A stretch of DNA of 14,545 nt from Rhodobacterales bacterium CG2_30_65_12 (GTDB lineage Bacteria; Pseudomonadota; Alphaproteobacteria; Rhodobacterales; Rhodobacteraceae), in NCBI GenBank assembly GCA_001873585.1, contig MNZL01000061.1:3152-17696 (forward strand). Reading direction: 5' to 3'. The notes under the pieces are model-generated. The model worked only from the letters and a program-made list of their open reading frames with translations. It was not told the origin of the DNA and made no database searches. The translations under genes and the position numbers were made by a program. Below, in pieces: positions 1 through 6,611 of the stretch (its first letter is position 1; the number at the start of each line of letters is the position of its first letter).

Positions 1-763
1 CCGCTTCAACGTTTGCCAACTCGCGCGCAAACATCTCGCGCAGCGCAGCAAGCTCGCGCGCGTAAGCCTCCGCTGCCATCTGCGCCGCCGCCGAGCCTTC
101 GGGGGCAAGCTTCTCAATCGCCGCGAGCCGCGTTTCGATGCTGTCGAGCCGGGCCGTCAGGGCGGCGAGCGTCTCACCCAAGCCATCCACGCGCCCGGTA
201 AGGCCGGCCTCGAGCGTGGCGAGCGCGGTATCGGACTGCAACGCCGAGACCGACTCACCGAGCCCGTCAACTTTCGCCGAAAGCGCTACAATCTCCGCAC
301 CCTGCACCGCGACCGCCGCCGCCACCGGATCTTCCTTCGGTGGCACGCCGGGGAAAGGCCAACCCTCTGGCACAACGTAACGCGCGGCCCCGAATCCGAT
401 CACCGCGGCGGCAACGCCCCCGAGAAGGAAACCGACGAATGCCCCCATGCCAGACCGCGACCGGGGCGGGGCGGTGGCCGCTGCCGTGGTGGCCTCGTGT
501 TCGGTCTCGGGTTCGGTCTCGGGTTTTTGCTGTTCCTCGACGGAAGCATCGGACGCCGCCGCACCGGACGCCGCGTCGCCCTTGTCCGGGCTCGGCTCTT
601 GCGCCTCGATCCCCGGCGCGGCGGGCGATGCTTTCGCAATGTCCGGGTTCTCTGCCGTTGTATCGTCGATCACCACGGCATCCTCGACTTCACTCTCTGG
701 CGCTGCCACGGCTTTCGGCCGAGGCGCTTTCTTGCGTTTTGACGCGTTCGGGGCTCTGGCCAT
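1..763 (-). CDS. Mitofilin-like single-pass inner membrane protein, C-terminus outside window
   Basis: Partial gene of 254 complete codons starting at ATG 763 and running off the left edge. A GGTGGG ribosome site lies just upstream of the start. Visible order: a basic cytoplasmic N-terminus (MARAPNASKRKK), a long acidic Pro/Ala/Glu-rich linker (about residues 15-105, including a PETEPETE repeat), one membrane segment (about 106-131), then a long Ala/Leu/Glu-rich region (about 145-254) with heptad-like spacing that should form a coiled coil in the periplasm. This architecture, directly downstream of hemD, matches the alphaproteobacterial COG4223 / mitofilin-like proteins, relatives of mitochondrial Mic60 that shape inner membranes. 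Family membership is inferred from architecture and neighbourhood; the diagnostic C-terminal mitofilin domain is not in view. The 85-bp gap to hemD shows no terminator, so co-transcription with hemD is likely. Confidence 0.75.
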   Translation of the reverse strand, partial: MARAPNASKRKKAPRPKAVAAPESEVEDAVVIDDTTAENPDIAKASPAAPGIEAQEPSPDKGDAASGAAASDASVEEQQKPETEPETEHEATTAAATAPPRSRSGMGAFVGFLLGGVAAAVIGFGAARYVVPEGWPFPGVPPKEDPVAAAVAVQGAEIVALSAKVDGLGESVSALQSDTALATLEAGLTGRVDGLGETLAALTARLDSIETRLAAIEKLAPEGSAAAQMAAEAYARELAALREMFARELANVEA

Positions 764-848
764 TGTCCCACCTTTCGAATCTCGTATCCCGGCACCGGCA
801 TGCCCTTGCGCAAATCCTACCCTCACCCCTCGATTGCCTCAACCCGAG

Positions 849-1520
849 TCAGGCGTTGAGCGCCACCCCGATAGCCTTGAGCATCGCTTCGCCGGATGGC
901 TCGGGCACCACCTCGGCCTCGGTGCCCGTTGTGGCGCGCCAAGCCCTGGCCACCGCCTCGCTCATCGCAATCGGCTGCACAGCAGGCCCGGGTTGGCCGA
1001 TCCGCTCGCCCAAAAGGCGCGCTGTGCGCGGCGAATAGAGCGGCAGGACAACCCGCGATGTTCCCTCGATTGCCGCTTTCGCCTCCGCCGATAACGGCAA
1101 GGCTTCCTGCCGGTAGATCACGAAATATTCAGTTACTATTCCCGCCGAATTAAGCCTTTCCGCAATGCTCCCACGGGCATGTTCGCCGCGCAAATGCAGC
1201 AACGGTCCGTCGCCCTCGACGCGCGCCACAAGGTCATCGGCATCGCGCGCGACCAGCCGCACCTCGGCGCCCGCATCCCGCGCCGCTCGGGCGGTGCGCT
1301 CGCCCACGCAATAGGCCGGCTTACCCTGCAGATCGGGGGCATGGACCAAGGCATTCGCCGAGGTGAGCACCACCCCGGCGAAATTCGCGATCTCGGGCGC
1401 CCTGCCGGCCGCGACAATCTGCATCACTGGCGAGATGATCACCGGCACGGATCTGTCCAGCGTCGCCGCGATCTCGCGCGATTGCGCCTCGGGGCGGGTG
1501 AGCACGAGCGTGGGGGTCAT
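849..1520 (-). CDS. hemD: Uroporphyrinogen-III synthase
   Basis: A 223-residue protein of the HemD family, which is usually about 220-270 residues. HemD closes and inverts ring D of hydroxymethylbilane to give uroporphyrinogen III, the branch point to haem, sirohaem, cobalamin and chlorophylls, in the cytoplasm. The N-terminus MTPTLVLTRPEAQS is the characteristic HemD opening (LxTRP). Further family features are a mid-protein VVLTSANAL segment, a YCVG..TARAAR segment and a C-terminal VVLPLYSPRTARLL segment. I chose ATG 1520 because the LTRP motif follows at once and GAGG lies five bases upstream. A longer in-frame extension to 1664 would overlap tsaD and has no family similarity. It is transcribed away from tsaD and probably together with the mitofilin-like gene. 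No hemC is present in the window. Confidence 0.9.
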   Translation of the reverse strand: MTPTLVLTRPEAQSREIAATLDRSVPVIISPVMQIVAAGRAPEIANFAGVVLTSANALVHAPDLQGKPAYCVGERTARAARDAGAEVRLVARDADDLVARVEGDGPLLHLRGEHARGSIAERLNSAGIVTEYFVIYRQEALPLSAEAKAAIEGTSRVVLPLYSPRTARLLGERIGQPGPAVQPIAMSEAVARAWRATTGTEAEVVPEPSGEAMLKAIGVALNA

Positions 1521-1592
1521 CGTCGCCTCGCGGGATTGTCTGGGGTCTGCGGTGGTGTTACCCCGGCACGAACCCCATTTCAACCGGCGCCC
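1521..1592. promoter_or_regulatory. Divergent hemD / tsaD promoter region
   Basis: The 72-bp gap separates two divergent genes and must hold both starts of transcription. On the minus strand there is a good sigma-70-like candidate for hemD: TTGAAA (1578-1583), 17-bp spacer, TAACAC (1555-1560). For tsaD I see only a weak plus-strand candidate, TTGTCT near 1536 with a poor -10, and no convincing ribosome site before its ATG. These are pattern matches only. Confidence 0.4.
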
Positions 1593-2690
1593 ATGTCCGA
1601 CACCCTCACCATCCTCGGCCTCGAATCGAGCTGCGACGATACCGCCGCCGCCATCGTCCGCCATACGCCAGGTAAACCGCCGGAAATTCTGTCATCGGTC
1701 GTCGCCGGGCAGACGGAGCTGCACGCGGCCTTCGGCGGCGTCGTGCCCGAGATCGCGGCCCGGGCGCATACCGAAAAGCTTGATGTCTGCGTCGAAGAAG
1801 CTTTGGGCGAGGCTGGGCTTGGCCTCGCGGCGCTTGACGCGATCGCCGTCACCGCCGGGCCGGGGCTGATCGGCGGGGTGCTGGCGGGGGTGATGCTGGC
1901 CAAGGGGCTCGCGGCCGGCACCGGGCTGCCGCTGATCGGGGTGAACCATCTCGCCGGGCACGCCCTTACCCCCCGCCTTACCGATGGGGCAGCCTATCCC
2001 TACCTGATGCTGCTGGTTTCCGGCGGACATTGCCAGTTTCTGCTCGTCGAGGGTGAGGAAGATTTCACCCGTCTCGGCGGCACGATCGACGACGCACCGG
2101 GAGAGGCTTTCGACAAGACGGCCAAGCTCCTTGGCCTGCCCCAGCCAGGTGGCCCTTCTGTTGAGGCCGAGGCGAAGACGGGCAACCCGGCCCGCTTCAA
2201 ACTGCCTCGCCCGCTGCTGGACCGCCCGGGGTGTGACATGTCGTTCTCCGGGCTGAAGACGGCGCTGTTGCGCGAACGCGACAAACTGGTGCAGCGCGAT
2301 GGCGGGTTGCATCTGCAGGATCGCGCCGATCTTTGCGCCTCCTTCCAGGCTGCCGTATCGGAGGTGTTGGCGGAAAAATCGCGCCGCGCGCTGGAAGATT
2401 ATATCGGGCGATGCCCGGCGCATCCGGTCTTCGCCGTTGCCGGCGGCGTGTCGGCCAATATGACGATTCGGGCTGCGTTAGAGACTGTAGCAGCGCAATC
2501 TGGCGCGCAGTTTCTTGCCCCGCCTTTGCGCCTGTGCACCGACAACGCAGCGATGATCGCCTGGGCCGGGATCGAGCGCTTCCGCGCTGGCCGCCGTGAT
2601 GACATGACCCTTGCCGCCCGCCCGCGCTGGCCACTGGACCGCACCGCCCCCGCCATGCTTGGATCGGGCAAGAAAGGGGCCAAGGCATGA
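1593..2690 (+). CDS. tsaD: tRNA N6-adenosine threonylcarbamoyltransferase TsaD
   Basis: A 365-residue TsaD/Kae1/Gcp protein. It transfers the threonylcarbamoyl group from threonylcarbamoyl-adenylate to A37 of ANN-decoding tRNAs (t6A), working with TsaB and TsaE. The ASKHA-fold signatures are visible: LGLESSCDDTAAA (about 8-20), the metal-binding NHLAGH motif (His119 and His123), LVSGGH (141-146), DDAPGEAFDK (166-175), FSGLKT (218-223), VAGGVSAN (282-289) and the C-terminal metal ligand Asp317 in CTDNAAMIA. Length is slightly above the usual 335-345 because of a short Lys/Arg-rich tail. ATG 1593 was chosen because LTILGLESSCDDT follows directly; the in-frame region upstream overlaps hemD and is not conserved. 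The stop overlaps the gpsA start by four bases (ATGA), so the two are translationally coupled. Confidence 0.97.
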   Translation: MSDTLTILGLESSCDDTAAAIVRHTPGKPPEILSSVVAGQTELHAAFGGVVPEIAARAHTEKLDVCVEEALGEAGLGLAALDAIAVTAGPGLIGGVLAGVMLAKGLAAGTGLPLIGVNHLAGHALTPRLTDGAAYPYLMLLVSGGHCQFLLVEGEEDFTRLGGTIDDAPGEAFDKTAKLLGLPQPGGPSVEAEAKTGNPARFKLPRPLLDRPGCDMSFSGLKTALLRERDKLVQRDGGLHLQDRADLCASFQAAVSEVLAEKSRRALEDYIGRCPAHPVFAVAGGVSANMTIRAALETVAAQSGAQFLAPPLRLCTDNAAMIAWAGIERFRAGRRDDMTLAARPRWPLDRTAPAMLGSGKKGAKA

Positions 2691-3637
2691 GCGGGGTTTC
2701 GATTATCGGCGCGGGCGCATTCGGCACGGCGCTGGCGATTTCATTGGCCCGCGACGGGCGCGACGTAACCCTCTGGGCGCGCGACCCGGGCGACATGGCC
2801 GAGCGGCGCGAAAACGCCCGCCGCCTGCCCGGCTTTCGCTTCCCCGACGCGGTCACCGTGACGGCCGACCTTGCCGTGGCGGCCAAGGCGCCGATCATCC
2901 TGCTCGCCCTCCCGCTGCAGCAAACCGCCGCCTTTCTCGAAACCCACGCGGCGCTGTTTGCGGCACAGGCACTGGTGTGCTGCGCCAAGGGGATCGACAT
3001 CGCCACCGGGCGCGGACCCGCCGAGATCATTCGCACCGCCTGCCCCGGTGCGACGCCAGCGGTGCTTTCCGGCCCGAGCTTTGCCGTGGATATCGCCGCC
3101 GGGCTGCCCACCGCGCTCACGCTCGCCGCCGATGAACCCGAACCGCTGCAATACGCGCTCAGCACCGCCAATATCCGCCTCTACCGGTCCACCGACATGA
3201 TCGGGGTCGAGCTTGGCGGAGCGCTCAAGAACGTGGTGGCCATCGCCAGCGGAATCGCCATTGGCGCGGGGCTGGGTGAAAGCGCCCGCGCCGCGCTGAT
3301 GACCCGCGGCTATGCCGAGATGACCCGGTTCGCCCAGGCGCACGGCGCTCAGGCCGAAACGCTTGCCGGGCTCTCAGGCTTTGGTGATCTTACACTCACC
3401 TGCACCTCGGAGAAATCGCGCAACTTTGCGTTCGGGCTCGCGCTCGGGCGCGGCGAGGCCGGTGCGGACGGAGTGACGATTGAGGGCAAGGCTACTGCAA
3501 TAGCAGTGTCTAACGTTGCCAAAAACGCCGGTGTCGACATGCCGATAGCCAATCTTGTGGTCGCGCTGGTGAGCGGTGCGGTCACCGTGAAGGACGCCGT
3601 CGAGATCCTGCTCTCGCGGCCTTTGAAGGAGGAATGA
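2687..3637 (+). CDS. gpsA: NAD(P)+-dependent glycerol-3-phosphate dehydrogenase
   Basis: A 316-residue cytoplasmic GpsA, typical in length (about 320-340). It reduces dihydroxyacetone phosphate to sn-glycerol-3-phosphate, the backbone for phospholipid synthesis. The N-terminal Rossmann motif IIGAGAFGTA (6-15) binds the dinucleotide. The family signatures CCAKGI (98-103, Lys101), SGPSFA (128-133) and VELGGALKNVVAIASGI (174-190, with the catalytic Lys181) are intact, followed by GFGDLTLTCTS (231-241). It is the second gene of the tsaD operon, with a 4-bp overlap, and is followed after one base by the YciI-like gene. An AGGAGG ribosome site for that next gene lies within the end of gpsA. Confidence 0.97.
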   Translation: MSGVSIIGAGAFGTALAISLARDGRDVTLWARDPGDMAERRENARRLPGFRFPDAVTVTADLAVAAKAPIILLALPLQQTAAFLETHAALFAAQALVCCAKGIDIATGRGPAEIIRTACPGATPAVLSGPSFAVDIAAGLPTALTLAADEPEPLQYALSTANIRLYRSTDMIGVELGGALKNVVAIASGIAIGAGLGESARAALMTRGYAEMTRFAQAHGAQAETLAGLSGFGDLTLTCTSEKSRNFAFGLALGRGEAGADGVTIEGKATAIAVSNVAKNAGVDMPIANLVVALVSGAVTVKDAVEILLSRPLKEE

Positions 3638-3638
3638 C

Positions 3639-3905
3639 ATGTTTGCTTTGATGAGCACCGACAAGGACGGCGGGCTTGAGATTCGCATAGCCAACCGCGA
3701 AAAGCACCTCGCCTACCTTGAGGCTTCACCGGTGGTTCTCGCCGGGCCGTTGCTTGGGAAAAACGACGAAATGTCGGGCTCGCTCATCGTGCTCGACGTG
3801 GCCACCCGCGCCGAGGCCGAGGCATGGGCGGCAGAAGATCCCTATGCCAAGGCCGGGCTTTTCGCCAAGGTGCGGATTGAACACTTCAAGAAGGTGATAG
3901 GCTGA
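3639..3905 (+). CDS. YciI-like family protein
   Basis: An 88-residue protein of the YciI-like family, a small ferredoxin-like fold related to Dabb and muconolactone isomerase domains. Visible traits are the N-terminal MFALMSTDKDG strand, an R..HLAYL segment with the conserved His23, the VLAGPLL turn, and DPYAKAGLF near the C-terminus, which is a hallmark of the family. The biochemical role of most YciI proteins is unknown. The His/Asp pocket suggests enzyme activity, but no substrate can be named here. ATG 3639 is preceded by an excellent AAGGAGG site. The gene begins one base after gpsA, and its TGA shares one base with the ATG of the EVE gene, so it is the third member of a translationally coupled operon. 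Confidence 0.88.
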   Translation: MFALMSTDKDGGLEIRIANREKHLAYLEASPVVLAGPLLGKNDEMSGSLIVLDVATRAEAEAWAAEDPYAKAGLFAKVRIEHFKKVIG

Positions 3906-4324
3906 TGGCCTATTGGCTGTTCAAATCCGAGCCTGGCACCTGGGGCTGGAACGATCAGCTTGCCAAGGGCGCGGCGGGCGAGGAATGGGACGGCGTGCGG
4001 AACTATCAGGCGCGCAACAACATGCGCGCGATGAAGCTCGGCGATCTCGGCTTTTTCTATCACTCGGTGAACGAAAAGCGAATCGTCGGGATCGTCGAGG
4101 TCTGCCGCGAGGCGCACGCCGACAGCACCACCGACGACCCGCGCTGGGAGTGCGTGGACATCAAGGCGGTGCGCGGGCTGGAAAACCCCGTTTCGCTCGA
4201 GATGTGCAAGGACGATTCGCGCCTCAAAGACATGGTGCTCGTCAACAATTCGCGCCTGTCCGTGCAGCCGGTCACTGCGGCGGAATGGGCCGTGGTGCTT
4301 GAGCTTGCGGGAGAAACCGCTTAG
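3905..4324 (+). CDS. EVE domain-containing protein (possible modified-nucleic-acid reader)
   Basis: A 139-residue single-domain EVE protein (PF01878 type, thymocyte nuclear protein 1-like), related to PUA and YTH folds. The sequence opens with MAYWLFKSEPGTW, the family signature, followed by WDGVRNYQARNNMR (28-41), KLGDLGFFYHS (44-54) and GIVEV (62-66), which line the nucleotide-binding pocket in known structures; PRWECVDIKAV follows. EVE domains are thought to recognise modified bases such as 5-methylcytosine in DNA, or modified RNA. The bacterial one-domain form is widespread and its natural ligand is not settled. The ATG overlaps the TGA of the YciI gene by one base (TGATG). It is the last gene of the tsaD operon; co-transcription with a tRNA-modification gene is suggestive but does not prove a shared role. 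Confidence 0.92.
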   Translation: MAYWLFKSEPGTWGWNDQLAKGAAGEEWDGVRNYQARNNMRAMKLGDLGFFYHSVNEKRIVGIVEVCREAHADSTTDDPRWECVDIKAVRGLENPVSLEMCKDDSRLKDMVLVNNSRLSVQPVTAAEWAVVLELAGETA

Positions 4325-4331
4325 CCGATCC

Positions 4332-4351
4332 CGCGAGACACTCGCGCGCTT
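4332..4351 (+). terminator. Weak hairpin after the tsaD-gpsA-YciI-EVE operon
   Basis: A perfect 6-bp GC-rich stem, CGCGAG (4332-4337) and CTCGCG (4341-4346) with an ACA loop, begins 7 bases after the EVE stop codon and is followed by CGCTTTG. The T-run is short, so this is at best a weak intrinsic terminator for the plus-strand operon. Confidence 0.35.
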
Positions 4352-4389
4352 TGAAACATCGCCGAGGCGCCATAAAGATGTAAGATCAT

Positions 4390-4428
4390 AAAAAAGGAGG
4401 GTTCCAGCCGAATGCCGGAACCCTCCTT
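4390..4428 (-). terminator. Strong intrinsic terminator, minus strand
   Basis: AAGGAGGGTTCC (4394-4405) and GGAACCCTCCTT (4417-4428) form a perfect 12-bp stem around an 11-base loop. Read on the minus strand, the GC-rich part is followed by TTTTTT (complement of 4390-4395). On the plus strand the trailing bases are not T-rich, so the terminator points leftward. The DUF2853 gene already has its own terminator (4593-4621), so this second one implies a separate minus-strand transcript between them. Confidence 0.8.
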
Positions 4429-4592
4429 CCACCCCACGTGCTCCCTCAGCACCACACGTGTCTCTGAAATCAAGGGTCCGACCATCCTGGCCTTCGAGAT
4501 GACCTTAGGCGGATCGGCCGCCCGAGGCAACGCCGGAATGGGATGAATTTCTTTCAATTCCAACGCGTTATGCAACGGGTGCGTTAACCATG
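4429..4592 (-). ncRNA. Candidate small RNA between two minus-strand terminators
   Basis: About 160 bases without a credible reading frame lie between two leftward-pointing intrinsic terminators. The right one ends the DUF2853 transcript; the left one (4390-4428) needs a transcript to end. Within the stretch, on the minus strand, GTGCT and AGCAC pair around a GAGGG loop (near 4438-4452), flanked by two CACGTG palindromes (4435-4440 and 4455-4460). The 3' end of the RNA would read CCCTCC plus a T-tract, complementary to Shine-Dalgarno sequences, as in several alphaproteobacterial small RNAs. A CATAAC -10-like hexamer (4569-4574) lacks a good -35. No known RNA family was recognised; this is inferred mainly from terminator placement. 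Confidence 0.35.
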
Positions 4593-4621
4593 AAAAAGGG
4601 CGACCGGAACACCGGCCGCCC
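4593..4621 (-). terminator. Intrinsic terminator of the DUF2853 gene
   Basis: On the minus strand a 10-position stem, GGGCGGCCGG with CCGGTCGCCC (one mismatch), closes a four-base loop and is followed by TTTTT. The plus-strand arms are 4598-4607 and 4612-4621. It lies 21 bases after the DUF2853 stop codon. Confidence 0.8.
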
Positions 4622-4642
4622 GAGAAAACGACGGAGGAAGGA

Positions 4643-4984
4643 TCAGCCGTAAACGGCTTCCTTGCCGAAATGCTTGGTCAGCATGTAATAGACCACGGCA
4701 CGATACTTGTTGCGCTCCGAGCGACCATAGGTCTCGATCACCGCGTTGATCGCATCCATCAGCTGTGGGCCATCGGCCATGCCAAGCTTCTTGATCAGGA
4801 AATTGTTCTTTACGGTTTCCAGCTCGCTCGCTTGCGTTGCGGCCACAGTTTCAGCGTCGGCGTTGTAGATCGCCGGGCCACAGCCGATAGTGACCTTGGT
4901 CAGAAGGCCCATATCCGGTTCCATGCCGCATTTGTTCTTCAAGTCATCGGCATACTTGGCGATGAGATCATCACGTTTTCCCAT
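4643..4984 (-). CDS. DUF2853 family protein
   Basis: A 113-residue small, soluble protein without signal peptide or membrane segment. The sequence (MGKRDDLIAKYADDLKNKCG..., then TKVTIGCGPAIYNADAETVA, then a C-terminal YRAVVYYMLTKHFGKE segment) matches DUF2853 as I recall it from Rhodobacteraceae and other marine bacteria. The fold is helical and no function is established; none is assigned here. ATG 4984 has GGGAG seven bases upstream. It lies 114 bp downstream of ahcY on the same strand. A weak hairpin in that gap (5057-5080) leaves open whether it is read from ahcY or from its own promoter. It ends in a clear intrinsic terminator. Confidence 0.85.
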   Translation of the reverse strand: MGKRDDLIAKYADDLKNKCGMEPDMGLLTKVTIGCGPAIYNADAETVAATQASELETVKNNFLIKKLGMADGPQLMDAINAVIETYGRSERNKYRAVVYYMLTKHFGKEAVYG

Positions 4985-5056
4985 TGTTCACTCCCGGGTC
5001 TTGAAAAGGCATATGTCCTTGGCTGAGAGGGTAAGGCGAAAACAGCGAAGACCAAA

Positions 5057-5080
5057 GGGAAATTTGCCCGGCAATTCCCC
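5057..5080 (-). terminator. Weak hairpin between ahcY and the DUF2853 gene
   Basis: On the minus strand GGGGAA-TTGC and GCAA-AT-TTCCC pair with a two-base bulge around a CGG loop, followed by TTTGGTCTT. It starts about 20 bases after the ahcY stop. The stem is imperfect and the T-run short, so termination would be partial at most. Confidence 0.3.
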
Positions 5081-5098
5081 CCTCTCCACTGACGCGCA

Positions 5099-6490
5099 TC
5101 AATACCGGTAATGCTCGGGCTTGAACGGCCCTTCGACCGTTACCCCGATATAGGCCGCCTGCTCGGGGCTGAGCTCGGAAAGCTTCACGCCGATCTTGTC
5201 GAGGTGCAGCCGCGCCACCTTCTCGTCGAGATGCTTGGGCAGGATGTAGACCTTGTTTTGATAGGCATCGCCCTTGGTGAACAGCTCGATCTGAGCCAGC
5301 ACCTGGTTGGTAAAGCTCGCGCTCATCACAAAGCTCGGGTGCCCGGTGGCGTTGCCGAGATTAAGCAGCCGGCCCTCGCTGAGCAGGATGATCTTGTTGC
5401 CCGACGGCATCTCGATCATATCCACCTGGTCCTTGATATTGGTCCACTTGTGGTTTTTCAAAGCGGCCACCTGGATTTCGTTGTCGAAGTGGCCGATGTT
5501 GCCGACAATGGCCATGTTCTTCATCTGCCGCATGTGCTCGATGCGGATCACGTCACGGTTGCCGGTGGTGGTGACGAAAATATCCGCATCCGCCACAACG
5601 TCTTCCAGCCGAACCACCTCGAACCCGTCCATCGCCGCCTGCAGTGCGCAAATCGGGTCGATCTCGGTGACCTTCACGCGGGCACCCGCACCTCGCAAGG
5701 ATGCGGACGAGCCCTTGCCCACATCGCCGTAGCCGCAGACCACGGCCACCTTGCCGGCCATCATCACGTCGGTCGCGCGGCGGATACCATCGACAAGGCT
5801 TTCCTTGCAGCCATACTTGTTGTCGAACTTCGCCTTGGTCACGCTATCGTTCACATTGAACGCCGGGAACGGCAGCAGGCCCTTTTCCACCAACTCGTAG
5901 AGCCGGTGCACGCCGGTTGTGGTTTCTTCCGAAACACCCCTGATCTTGCCGCGCTGGGTGGTGAACCAGCCCGGGGTTTCAGCCATGCGCTTGCGGATCT
6001 GGGCAAACAGCGCCTCTTCCTCTTCCGAGGTCGGCACCGCGATCAGGTTTTCTTCACCATCCTCCACCCGCGCACCAAGCAGGATGTAGAGCGTGGCATC
6101 GCCGCCATCGTCGAGGATCATGTTGGCACCATCCTCAAACTGGAAGATCTTGTCGGTGTAGCGCCAGTAATCCACGAGCGTCTCGCCCTTGATCGCAAAC
6201 ACCGGCACACCCGAAGCGGCAATCGCGGCTGCGGCGTGATCTTGCGTCGAGAAGATGTTGCACGAGGCCCAGCGCACATCCGCCCCCAGCGCCACCAGCG
6301 TTTCGATCAGCACTGCCGTTTGCACTGTCATGTGCAAGCTGCCGGCGATCCGTGCCCCCTTGAGCGGCTTTGCCTCGCCATATTCCGCGCGCAGCGCCAT
6401 CAGGCCAGGCATCTCGGTTTCGGCAATGTCGAGCTCCTTGCGGCCAAACTCGGCAAGGGCGATGTCTTTCACGATATAGTCCTGGGTCAC
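5099..6490 (-). CDS. ahcY: Adenosylhomocysteinase (S-adenosyl-L-homocysteine hydrolase)
   Basis: A 463-residue SAHH, the normal length for the bacterial form carrying the roughly 40-residue insertion (about 150-190). It reversibly splits S-adenosylhomocysteine to adenosine and homocysteine, with tightly bound NAD+, relieving product inhibition of methyltransferases. Visible motifs are SLHMTVQTAVLIETL (51-65), SCNIFSTQDHAAAAI (76-90), the NAD-binding GYGDVGKG (253-260), VTTTGNRDV (306-314), NIGHFDNEI (331-339) and the conserved C-terminal FKPEHYRY. I chose GTG 6490 because GGAGG sits 8 bases upstream and TQDYIVKDIALA matches the usual start; the in-frame extension to 6640 would overlap the divergent HD gene. 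In Rhodobacter capsulatus ahcY lies close to the regA locus, and the same holds here. Confidence 0.96.
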   Translation of the reverse strand: MTQDYIVKDIALAEFGRKELDIAETEMPGLMALRAEYGEAKPLKGARIAGSLHMTVQTAVLIETLVALGADVRWASCNIFSTQDHAAAAIAASGVPVFAIKGETLVDYWRYTDKIFQFEDGANMILDDGGDATLYILLGARVEDGEENLIAVPTSEEEEALFAQIRKRMAETPGWFTTQRGKIRGVSEETTTGVHRLYELVEKGLLPFPAFNVNDSVTKAKFDNKYGCKESLVDGIRRATDVMMAGKVAVVCGYGDVGKGSSASLRGAGARVKVTEIDPICALQAAMDGFEVVRLEDVVADADIFVTTTGNRDVIRIEHMRQMKNMAIVGNIGHFDNEIQVAALKNHKWTNIKDQVDMIEMPSGNKIILLSEGRLLNLGNATGHPSFVMSASFTNQVLAQIELFTKGDAYQNKVYILPKHLDEKVARLHLDKIGVKLSELSPEQAAYIGVTVEGPFKPEHYRY

Positions 6491-6611
6491 CTCGGGTGCC
6501 TCCGTGCACAATCCATTTGGCCGGGAGTTAGCACCACCTGCGTAAACAGGCAATGAGCCCCGGATTGACTTGCCCGCCGCTCGCGCCATTGTGGCCACGA
6601 AGGAGATCCGC
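6491..6611. promoter_or_regulatory. Divergent ahcY / HD-hydrolase promoter region
   Basis: This 121-bp gap serves two divergent genes. For ahcY (minus) a candidate is TTGCCT (6548-6553), 17-bp spacer, TAACTC (6525-6530), with a poor -10. For the HD gene (plus) there is TTGACT (6565-6570), 16-bp spacer, CATTGT (6587-6592), about 20 bases before its ATG. On the ahcY side the ribosome site GGAG lies in the loop of a GTGC/GCAC hairpin. I looked for the SAH riboswitch core often found before ahcY in other bacteria and did not recognise it. Confidence 0.35.

Noticed and set aside
501..527. Short tandem repeat in DNA (GGTCTCGGGTTC units)
   Set aside because: It only encodes the PETEPETE stretch in the acidic linker of the mitofilin-like protein; only two units.
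447..1094. Plus-strand frames of 200 or more codons opposite the mitofilin-like gene and hemD
   Set aside because: Low-complexity Arg/Pro/Ala translations and antisense to supported genes; no start signals.
1179..1592. In-frame upstream extension of tsaD giving a 503-residue protein
   Set aside because: The extra 138 codons lie antisense to hemD, and the conserved TsaD N-terminus begins at ATG 1593.
1521..1664. Upstream extension of hemD to 271 residues
   Set aside because: It would run into the tsaD coding region; the HemD LTRP signature starts right after ATG 1520.
4435..4460. Two CACGTG palindromes 20 bp apart
   Set aside because: Tempting as an operator, but they are part of a local hairpin in the candidate small RNA and no regulator can be named.
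4321..4575. Possible 84-residue minus-strand protein in the 4325-4642 gap
   Set aside because: It starts with TTG without a ribosome site, reads straight through a strong terminator hairpin and its T-run, and overlaps the end of the EVE gene.
4584..4589. TTAACC half-site near the DUF2853 terminator
   Set aside because: Only half of a CtrA box, with no second TTAA at the right spacing; such hexamers occur by chance.
5111..6556. A 481-codon open frame on the plus strand opposite ahcY
   Set aside because: It is the mirror of a highly conserved adenosylhomocysteinase gene. Long antisense frames are expected in G+C-rich coding DNA, and its translation shows no recognisable family.
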